In this document: one piece after another, positions 56,156 to 64,000 of the stretch
Layout of the letters: each line of letters starts with the position of its first letter
How positions within the stretch are numbered: position 1 is the first letter of the stretch
Assembly (NCBI GenBank): GCA_000750105.3
Contig: JPHH03000046.1
Span: 62,001 to 126,000 of the forward strand
Source of the DNA: Tolypocladium sp. Sup5 PDA-1
Taxonomy: Eukaryota > Ascomycota > Sordariomycetes > Hypocreales > Ophiocordycipitaceae
Direction: 5' to 3'
DNA length: 64,000 nt
The notes under the pieces: generated by a model
Told to the model about the DNA's origin: nothing
Database searches by the model: none
What the model saw: the letters and a program-made list of their open reading frames with translations, nothing else
Position numbers and translations under genes: made by a program

Positions 56156-57610
56156 TTACTTCCCGCCGCCGCCCTCGCTCTCAACCCACTCGTTCCAGTC
56201 CGCAACCTGCGCGCACATCCCCTCCAGCGACGTGCACGACGGCCGGTACCCAATGCCCCCCTCCGCGGGCGTCCGCTTCGCCGCCGTGTTGTCCATGATG
56301 GACGAAAACGCCGACGAAAACGTCGCCGGCTGGAACAGGCACCATGGCATCCCCGGCTCGCGCAGGAACCGCCGCAGCAAGGGCACCCGCGCCAGCAGCA
56401 GGCAGTACGCCTCGACGCCGTACGACAGCAGCAGCAGCAGCACCGGCGGCGGGTGATGCACCCGGAAGCCCGTCGCGCTCCCGCCCGCGAGGATGTCGTA
56501 CATGTCCTGGAAGCGCAGCGGCGCGCCCCCGTCCGAGACCATGTACGGCCGCCCGGCGACCTTGTCCGCGTGCTCGCCCAGCAGCGCGTCCTCGAGCAGC
56601 AGGTGAGCCTGCGCCACGTTGCGCACGTTGACCCAGTTCTGCACCCACGGCCCCGAGAAGGTCGCAACGCGCCGCAGCCGCAGCATCCACCCGAGGATGT
56701 TGTCGTCCTTGTGCCCGTACACGGCGTTGCCCGGCCGGATCGCCCCCGTCCGCATCCGCTCGCCGTCGGCCCCGCACGCCAGCCGCTCCGCCTCCGCCTT
56801 GGACTGCGCGTAGTTGCCCGCGAACTCGCCCGCCGCCATCATCCGCCGGAAGAAGTCGTCCTCGCCGATGAACTGCACCAGGCTCCGCGGCCGCCGCGCC
56901 CATGGCGGGAACAGCCAGCTCCCGCACCTGGCGCCCGCGTGGCAGCTCGACGTGTACACCAGGATGCCAGCGCCGGCCTTGCGCGCCGCCGACAGCACGT
57001 TGGCGGTGCCGAGGACGTTGGGGCGGAAGCACCGCTGGTAGAAGATCGGGTTCCGCTCGAACGCCCGGATGACGGCGGCTGTGTGAAAAACCGTGAGCGG
57101 AAGACCAGATACCGACTCGTGCCAGGGAGCGGCAAAGGCGTCGATGGCGGCCGGCTCGGACGTGATGTCGACTTTGAAGAACGCTATCTCGGACGCGGTG
57201 CCTGATGAAAAGTCGCAACGGACAGGCGGGCGAATATCGAGCAGTCGAATCGCCAGCGGCGGCACCCCAATCTTCAGGAGATGCAACGCGATCTGCCCTC
57301 CCACGAGACCTGCGGCATATGCATCAGTCCCCATCCTCTCACGATATTCCCTCACGCGCGCAAAAAAAAACTCACCAGAGCCACCCACGATGACATACCG
57401 CCTCTCCCTCCGCGGCGGCAGGTTGTCGTACCAGTCGATCCCCATCTCCTTGACCTCGCTGAACGCCCGCCGAATACGCTCCGCGGTCAGGGGCTCCTCG
57501 GCGTGCGCCTCGGCCTCGCTCGGCGTGGTAAGCATGACCGAGTTCACCCGCACTACGTAGAGCACCAGGCCCGCCGCGAGGACGAGCAATGCCACCGTGA
57601 TCTCAAACAT
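56156..57610 (-). CDS. Membrane-anchored 3beta-hydroxysteroid dehydrogenase / sterol C4-decarboxylase-like SDR
   Basis: Extended short-chain dehydrogenase of 462 residues. Exons 57610-57376 and 57309-56156 flank a 66-bp intron (GTGAGT...CGCAG) that splits the glycine loop VIVGGSG-LVGGQIA. Residues 4-20 are a hydrophobic anchor (ITVALLVLAAGLVLYVV). The Rossmann motif is GGSGLVG. The catalytic pair is YAQSK (Tyr-x-x-x-Lys) with VYTSS before it, and AIRPGNAVYG follows, as in Erg26 and 3beta-HSD enzymes. A second hydrophobic part near 365-385 (PPVLLLLLSYGVEAYCLLL) matches the C-terminal membrane segment of that family. Likely endoplasmic-reticulum enzyme on a sterol or related substrate. Erg26 itself is usually shorter (about 350-370 residues) and lacks the N-terminal anchor, so this is probably a paralogue. 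Confidence 0.87.
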   Translation of the reverse strand: MFEITVALLVLAAGLVLYVVRVNSVMLTTPSEAEAHAEEPLTAERIRRAFSEVKEMGIDWYDNLPPRRERRYVIVGGSGEFFFARVREYRERMGTDAYAAGLVGGQIALHLLKIGVPPLAIRLLDIRPPVRCDFSSGTASEIAFFKVDITSEPAAIDAFAAPWHESVSGLPLTVFHTAAVIRAFERNPIFYQRCFRPNVLGTANVLSAARKAGAGILVYTSSCHAGARCGSWLFPPWARRPRSLVQFIGEDDFFRRMMAAGEFAGNYAQSKAEAERLACGADGERMRTGAIRPGNAVYGHKDDNILGWMLRLRRVATFSGPWVQNWVNVRNVAQAHLLLEDALLGEHADKVAGRPYMVSDGGAPLRFQDMYDILAGGSATGFRVHHPPPVLLLLLSYGVEAYCLLLARVPLLRRFLREPGMPWCLFQPATFSSAFSSIMDNTAAKRTPAEGGIGYRPSCTSLEGMCAQVADWNEWVESEGGGGK

Positions 57611-58346
57611 TGTCGTGGTCGTTGCCCTCGTGAGATGGTGCAGGGCGGAAGAGTGCCTTCGCGCGGAACGTTCCCCCCCTCGTTCTTATAGGATGCAGGA
57701 GGGTGGGATCGGATGCTGCCACCTCGCAGGACCTCCTCCTCGCTTGCAAGCTTTGCATGTGTTGATAGTTTGATAGGTAGGCAAACGACGGACGGGGCAC
57801 CGAGTGCCAGCAGCTGAAGCACCGGCCACGGTCCTGGCAGCGGGGGCTCGGGGTCGTCGGGCACGTCAAAGCGCCTGCTGCTTGCTGATGGCGGTGCTGT
57901 TTGTTAACCTTGGAACCCAGTGCAAAGGAAATGGCGCGAGTGCTGCATCATCGTCAACCCTTTTGCGCCCCGTGCAGCCCTCGAGTGGCATCCAATATCA
58001 CCTCACTCCCATCCTGCATCGTGCAGCATTGGAGGCGGCAGACGCATCATGTATGATGCCGGCTATCAAGGCCCGTAACGCGGGGAAGCCAACACCCCAA
58101 CCGCCCAACACTCACGGGTCATCGTCATCCGAGGCAGCCAATTTTCACATACTCGTACTCATCATGTATAAATGGAATGCCCAGCATTATGCATTTCTGG
58201 TAGCCTCCCACCGCTGCCCCTCATAAGTCGGCTTTGTCCGTGTATCTACGGAGAACGCATCGCAGACGCCGCACAAAACCACCCACCAAACACTCCCCGA
58301 CCCTCTCTCTCCCCTGGCTCACATGCAACACGGCAGCTGGCTCGGC
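57611..58346. other. Intergenic region, 0.7 kb
   Basis: This is the promoter of the 3beta-HSD-like gene and the 3' side of the next minus-strand gene. No gene was seen. Confidence 0.6.
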
Positions 58347-61300
58347 TCACCAAAACGAGACGATCCCTCCGCGCTCTTTGGCCTCCGCCAGGGAGTCGTT
58401 GAAGGCGTTGACGCCCTTCATGCCCAGCCCGTTGTCATTCAGCGACCCAATGTGATTCATGTGGGTAACCATGCCAAACGCTGGTCTGCAGATATCCTCG
58501 AAAACGCCCTCCTTTTCGAGCTTGTCGCAGTCCCAAGTCGTCTCTTCGCCCAGTTTCATGCCTCGGTTCTCCGCAAACAATTCTTCCGCACGCATGGAAG
58601 AGACGGAGGCTTCGTAAAATAGGTACGGAGCCCCCTTGGTATGCTGCCTGGTCACAGACCACTTCATCCTCTTTTCTTGTTTTCCTGCGGGAACCAGCCG
58701 CTTGACCATGGTGATCGACAGCATGCTGCCGCCTGTCTCTTGATGACGGTATTGGGCAACGTGGCGGATGTTGACGCTGTCGACTGTTGCCTTGAGCCTT
58801 TCATCTGTTGTGGTCTCAATTCCAACCTCGCCCTTCTCACCGGTCCTTTAGGACGCAAAGCACAATTAGCCGATCAGTTCTGCTGTGAATGAAGACACTT
58901 CCCGACTTACCCCACACAGATAGAAGCAAGAAGTGCCTCTCCAATGGCCATGTGTGTCGGCGACCTCGTGAGGCAGGCGGATTGCGAGACGCAGACCTGC
59001 ATATCCCATGGGCGTTTCACACAGTGGAGATAAAGATAACCGAGATCTTCTTTCAATCCTCGGCAGCTATACTCCAGCGTTTGCGAGTCAACCTCCACCA
59101 CGAAGTCGTCCCCCCCCTGGATAGAGCAGGTAAACTCGTACAATACCCGAGTGTTGCAAAGAGACCACTTCTCTTCTTGTGGCGGTTGAATTTCAGCCAT
59201 ATCATCCACATCTGGGCCACAAGTCGAGAGGATGGTGGAAAACCCGAGGCACTGCGGAGGCAACTCATTCGCGTTGAGACTTTCCAGCATGTCGGCAACC
59301 TTCCAGTACGGTCCTGCGCCAACGTCGACTTGTGAGTGGCTTAGATCCTTCAGGTAGAAACGACCGAAGTTCAGGTTGATTGAGACGTTGCCTGGCATCA
59401 GCTGCAGGACACTGGCCAAATCTTTGACCCGGGCTTCCGTCAGGATCAACATGCCGCTCTTTGTTGTGGATGCTTCCCCTGGACTCTGGTCCGAAGTCTC
59501 TGGAGCGGCAGGCTTTCCAGCAGTGGCTGCACCGCTATATGGTAGCGGCTCCGAATTCCTCGCAGAGGGCGACTCTGCCTTTCCAGATGAAATTGCCGCC
59601 TTTGGCACCATGGTCTTCACCGATTGACACTCATGACGGTCAACAGCAGCTAGAAACCCGGCTGCCGCATTCGCACGCTTAGCCACGCTATCCAACACGT
59701 CCGCAGATAGATTCTGGCTCCCCGGTGTTGAATTGGTCTTGGCAAAGCGACTCTTGTCGCAGCCTGCGCGCTGATTCATTGTCTGCCAACAGCATTTCGG
59801 CTCTTCAAGGCGTACGCCGAAGTCGACGAGGTTCTCGCCGGGATCGTTGGACTCGCTGTAGCCAGCGGAAACACCCCGGACTGCACAGTTGGCTTTCGTC
59901 ATGGCGCTTGATACCGTCGGCACCAGTGGTGGATTATCTGTGTCGAGAAGACTGAGATGCTGCCTCCGAGTCGCAAAGTGGCCCTGCCAGTGGCCCAAGC
60001 CACCGTTGGCCCTTTGAGGCGAAATAGCTGGCTGCTGAGGCTGCTGTCCGGGAGCAATGTTGGTGTCCAACAAATCTTGCTCCTGTGTCTCTGCGGATAC
60101 ATGGTCCAGCGCCGCGGTTTGTGGTTCATGGTTCAGGCATATCAAGTCATCGGACTGGTTGAATTGATCCATCGATTCGCTCCTTGGCTGGGTATGGTTT
60201 GCCGAGCTCATGCCAATTCCTTGGAAAACAGCTGCTAAGAGCTCACTGTCGCCCCCGAGTTCGCTCCCGGGTGTCTTCTCATCCGGTTCATCGAAGGAAA
60301 GTAGGCTCTGTTGAGGACCAGTCGGTTGCCACAGTTGACCGACATCTTCCGGTGCTGCGCGTCCAACGGCATCTCTCCAAGTCTCCACAAAGCTCTTGGG
60401 CGCATGGTGACTTCTTGGCTCGACTTTTACCAATGTGTCCCCTGGTGTCGCACTGGCCAGCTCTCCGGCAACCGCAACAGTGACTCCTGGCGTATCCAGT
60501 TGCTCAAACTGGGGGCCAGAGTAGATGTCACTGCGTGCATCTTGAAGGTGATTTTGGAAGTCCAATGGGGCCACGGTTACCAAAGCAAGCGACGGTGCTT
60601 CCTCTCCTGGCACGTCGGCGTCGTTGTGGCTGCTGTCGTCAAGATATTGAGACTCTCGTATGTCAGCCTTCTGTGCTTCCAAGATCTTTTTGAAAAGACC
60701 ATAGACTGCTGCGGGCTGCTTCTTGGGATACTGGTATCCATCAAAAGGCGTGAAGACCTTGGCTGCACCAGGCTTCAGCCCACCTTTGAAGGGATACCTA
60801 GTGTCGTCTGTTCTCAAAGTCACCGCCGTTCGAAGACGGCCGTACTCATCACCGATGCGGTCCTTGTTCCCGTGAACATAAGTGGTCTTGTCTTGTCCGA
60901 TGTGCGACAGCCACTTGTAGACAATTCGGAACGGGCCGGGACCCTCTGTCAAGATGAGATGCTCTCGACGGTTATGTCCATAAACCTAGCAGCAATCGTC
61001 AGTATTTGTGCTAGCTAAGTGCAACTCCTGTTTATCAACGGCGACGTACAGCGATGCGAAGGAAGGCATCCAAAGTCTTCAGCGCCTTTTCCACGCCTCC
61101 AAGGTGAAGATTGGATCCAACATAAACCAAATTTGCCGCCAAATTGTGGGAGATTTGGCACTGGACCAGCTCTTCGAGCTCTGAGATGCAAGTTGGGGCG
61201 CCAGCATGCTTCCACTCAGATTCAAGAAGTTTGAAGAAATGGTCGACGGTCCAACCGGCCATCGACTCGAGTCCCCGCCAAACAGCTCGATACTTTATAT

Positions 61301-61766
61301 CTTGCATGTTGCACGGGAACCGGTGGGCACCGAAGCGCCCGTCGTCTGTGTCTGTCTCATTCTGGAGGCGGGACCATGGCAAGACCCTCGAGTCGCTTCC
61401 CACGATCTTCACGTCGACAGGAGCGTCGAAGCCACGGTTACTGGCTTGATTCGATCGATCGATGCCAAGCGAGTCGCTGTCCTTCTCCACAATGGTGGTG
61501 AGGAGACGCTGAATAAACTCCGTGACAGGCTGCTGATGCACCCGATCCGTTATCGCCTTGAACCAAGGGATGTCGGGCTCGTACAGAAGCTCAATCACTT
61601 CATTCTGTGTGTCTGCGTTAGTTGAAAGCTTTCCGTAGCACTCGGTAGAACCTCTCACATTCGTAAAGGCTTGTCCGGTGGATTGAACGACATAGTCCAC
61701 GCCCTTGGGCAGCAACGGCGGGTTGCACGAGACGTAGAACTCGGCAAAGCCGCGTGGTAAAGCCAT
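58347..61766 (-). CDS. Large protein of an uncharacterised ascomycete family (DUF7905-like)
   Basis: 1078 residues in five exons: 61766-61659, 61604-61050, 60985-58911 and 58845-58347, with the first pair split by a 54-bp intron. Introns: 61605-61658 (GTGAGA, branch CTAAC, ACACAG), 60986-61049 (GTACGT...TGCTAG) and 58846-58910 (GTAAGT...TAAAG, an AAG acceptor). Joins read GQAFTN-NEVIELLYEP, FLRIA-VYGHNRRE and ICV-G-TGEKGEVG. Residues 1-300 and the last 330 look folded (for example MAGWTVDHFFKLLESEW and VLYEFTCSIQGGDDFVVEVD); the middle is disordered and Gln/Ser/Pro-rich. I recall this as a conserved fungal protein with no known function; the DUF number is from memory. The start is the first ATG (MALPRGFAEFYVSC). 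Four coding segments are listed; the count of exons is four, not five, if the 54-bp intron is retained as three. Confidence 0.75.
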
Positions 61767-62957
61767 TGAGCGCCTCGGAGTTTCTTTTCCGCTCCGGCAG
61801 CTGGCAGGTACTTGCTGCTCAGTTTCGGTGGTTGTCCTTGCGTCAGATATCTCTGTGTACAGCTGCAACAAATGCCACACAAAAGAGATTTATTCAGAAG
61901 AAAGAAGACGAGAGGATAGAAGTACAAGGTGGTTTTAAAAGGGAAGAAAACAATTTGTGGGCGTTCAGCGTGACCGGTAAGGTAGCCAGGGAAACGGCAG
62001 GCGCGGCCCACGTGCTGGCATTGCTCTCAGGTTCCAATACCTATTGTCGCTGCGCAGGCAGCTGCGACTCACTGAGATACTTTCCTGAGGCAGTCACTCG
62101 AGCCGAGGGACATGTGCTGTCTGCAAACGCAAGTGTGCTCAGCTCGTTGGTCAATAAGGTCGTCTGTTTGCTGTTGGTCTTCCTCCAGGCTCCTCCATGC
62201 CGTCAATGCCCCTGAATCGTGAATCAAGGCGAGCTTGAAACATTGAGGCGTCTCTCCTGTTGACAAGTCCCCAGTAATGCCGTGAACAATGCCTTCAATG
62301 CCCTGGCATAGTCGCTGTCCACCACGTCCCCCATTCATCCAAAGATACAGCCACGGTCGTCGCATATCACGGTCCCCTACCTGCAAGACTCGGCATTCAA
62401 GCACACACATTATATTCATAACCAGCTGGGGTATCCCGCATGTCCCAAGGATAGTTCAGAAAGTAAACAGTACATGTACCATCACACCTGGTTCCTTGTC
62501 TCGCACCCCATGACATCCCTCCTTGTTTTCCCCCTCCAAACCAGCTGCAGACGGAGCAGCAATATTTAAAGGAGAAAGCCAACCATGGCCAGAGATAATA
62601 TCTCATTTCAAAAAATGCGTCAAGCAAACGCCCCAAGCGCCTCACCATGCTGCCCCTGTTTGCCGACGTCGGAGCAAGGGGCAGCGTATCCTGTCCGTGG
62701 GCCTGGCTAAATGTCCGTCTATCTTGTGATGGAGAATCGGAATGAGAAAAGGGCAAGGGAAAAAAGAAGGGCGAGTGGTATCGCCATGCGAAGTGCGTGT
62801 GTGCTGTGTGGTCGGCGAGGCTCAGGCTCAATTGGTGTATGTACAAAGTCCTCGGGGTAGTCGATGGAGCTATGAGCAAGCTGTCGTGCTGCAAAGGGAG
62901 AGGTGGCGCTGAATGAAGCTTGGAATCTGAGTCGTGTGGCAGTGGAAGCCATGCCAG
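61767..62957. other. Intergenic region, 1.2 kb
   Basis: This is the promoter and leader of the large uncharacterised gene and the 3' side of the She3-like gene. No gene was seen; openings up to 165 codons lack domains. Confidence 0.55.
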
Positions 62958-64000
62958 CTACTGGGCATCCTTGACGTTCTTCTTGACGTTCAGGGCCCAT
63001 TTGAGCTTCGACAACGCCTCTCTCGACTCCTCTAGCAACCTCTCTTGCTCCTCCTCTCTCCTCCTTGCGCCAGTCTTGATATGTCGGAGGTCGTCGTCTT
63101 GCGTCTTCTTGTACTCCTCAAACAGCCGGGAAATCTCGTCCTTCTCGCGTCTGAGCTCTTTAATGTTGCTGTCCTGCTGCTCGCACAAGTCTCGCAGAGT
63201 CTGAATCTTGTCGTCGTCCGATCTTCGCTCTTCGACAATGCTGGTGATGTCGCCTTTCATCTTGGAGACGGCCCGCTTGACTTCGTCGCCCTGGTCTCGC
63301 CAGTGGGAGGAGATGGCGTTGTATCGGCCTTCCAGCAACTGCGCATAGCTCGTTGCCTCTTCCACCTGGACCGCCGACTCGGTCCTCACCTTGTCCAGCT
63401 CGTTTTGCCAGCTCTTTTCTCGCGCCAGGGCCGCCACCGCCTTCTTCTTCTCCGTGTCGACGGTTGCAGTCAGGGTTTCTACCTGACGCTCTTTCCTCGC
63501 TAGCAAGGTCTTGGTAACGTTGGCCTCTAGCAACCGGCCCTCGTAGTCGCTCATCATGCGCTCCATCTTGTCCTCGATAAGCTTCGCCGCCTGCTTCGCC
63601 TCCTCGGCGCGCAGGCGCTCAATCTGAATTTCTCGCTTTAGGGCGTCATTGTCGCTGACCAGTTTGTTGATGACGCGGCCCGTCTTTCCAAGCCCGGCCT
63701 TTCCAATGGTCGAGTCCCACTGGCTGCTGTCTGGTTCGGTGCCGTCGGAGAGTATGGATGAATCGTGTACGGGCGTCTGCTCCACGGCCCGAACTCCGTT
63801 TGTGTTCCACCTGACCGGGGTGTCATCGCTCGTCTCGCTCCTTAACCTGACAGCCGGCGGCGTCTTCTCGTACTGGCTGCCTCCCATGGCGGACGAGCGG
63901 CTGGCGGTGCTGTTGGCGCTGCTCGCGAAGGCGCTCCGCCTGCTCTCGGGACTCGACTCGGATCCCTCAAAGCTCGGGACGCTGCGTATCGTGGCGGTCC
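62958..64000 (-). CDS. She3-like coiled-coil protein, N-terminus beyond window
   Basis: A minus-strand frame is open from the right edge (63998) to a stop at 62958, over 345 residues. Although there is an ATG at 63887, the frame continues upstream with protein-like Ser-rich sequence (VPSFEGSESSPESRRSAFAS), so the start is outside the window. The visible protein has a disordered Ser/Thr head. A long, almost unbroken coiled coil then runs from VINKLVSDNDALKREIQIER to ISRLFEEYKKTQDDD, rich in Glu, Lys, Arg and Leu heptads. It resembles filamentous-fungal proteins annotated as SWI5-dependent HO expression protein 3 (She3), an adaptor between mRNA-binding proteins and myosin in yeast. That function is not proven outside yeasts. 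Confidence 0.75.
   Translation of the reverse strand, partial: TATIRSVPSFEGSESSPESRRSAFASSANSTASRSSAMGGSQYEKTPPAVRLRSETSDDTPVRWNTNGVRAVEQTPVHDSSILSDGTEPDSSQWDSTIGKAGLGKTGRVINKLVSDNDALKREIQIERLRAEEAKQAAKLIEDKMERMMSDYEGRLLEANVTKTLLARKERQVETLTATVDTEKKKAVAALAREKSWQNELDKVRTESAVQVEEATSYAQLLEGRYNAISSHWRDQGDEVKRAVSKMKGDITSIVEERRSDDDKIQTLRDLCEQQDSNIKELRREKDEISRLFEEYKKTQDDDLRHIKTGARRREEEQERLLEESREALSKLKWALNVKKNVKDAQ

Noticed and set aside
55464..56456. 330-codon plus-strand opening
   Set aside because: Made of the 15-bp minisatellite and the antisense of the 3beta-HSD-like gene.

Overview
The window reads as nuclear DNA of a filamentous ascomycete, most likely a Sordariomycete and probably Hypocreales. 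Reasons: genes are cut by short introns of 49-121 bp with GT...AG ends and CTAAC/CTGAC-like branch sites, coding GC is high, and the repertoire is typically fungal (NrtA-type nitrate transporter, COMPASS WD40 subunit, Ssk2-type MAPKKK, fungal P450, Kre9/Knh1-like GPI protein, NAD-dependent Mtd1). Gene placement at genus level is inference only. No CRISPR array, rRNA, complete tRNA or intact transposon was seen. Exon boundaries were worked out by hand from splice signals and reading-frame continuity.

Layout. 1-2167 (-): Ser-rich coiled-coil protein running off the left edge. 5007-6136 (-): mtd1. 8026-9630 (+): nitrate transporter behind a 1.9 kb promoter with NirA- and AreA-like sites. 10648-11461 (-): GPI-anchored Kre9/Knh1-like wall protein. 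13706-15209 (+): Swd3-like WD40 protein with an SR-rich head. 15.2-16.5 kb: decayed gene pieces. 16514-18277 (-) and 19090-20527 (+): a cytochrome P450 and a cytochrome b5/b5-reductase fusion transcribed away from each other. 21661-23508 (+): 3-hydroxyacyl-CoA-dehydrogenase/beta-propeller fusion. 23747-24238 (-): small hypothetical. 25732-26715 (+): basic proline/serine-rich protein. 27641-29019 (+): secreted Ser/Thr-rich protein with a PAN-like tail. 29536-30159 (-): cytidine deaminase. 30906-35085 (-): Ssk2/Ssk22-type MAPKKK.

35.1-48.4 kb is a gene-poor block holding only one convincing coding sequence, a 54-residue Cys-rich microprotein. The right part holds 48393-49598 (+) dienoyl-CoA-reductase-like SDR, 50972-52487 (+) membrane-anchored histidine acid phosphatase homologue, 52949-54981 (-) five-exon MFS transporter, 56156-57610 (-) membrane-anchored 3beta-HSD-like SDR, 58347-61766 (-) four-intron protein of an uncharacterised ascomycete family, and 62958->64000 (-) a She3-like coiled-coil protein running off the right edge.

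The genes are mainly housekeeping plus a few catabolic and detoxification functions rather than one cluster. The P450 and b5 reductase may form a redox pair sharing an 0.8 kb promoter. The strongest unexplained signal is a 9-bp motif, TACGGAGTA (with TACGAAGTA variants), repeated far above chance and only outside coding sequence.
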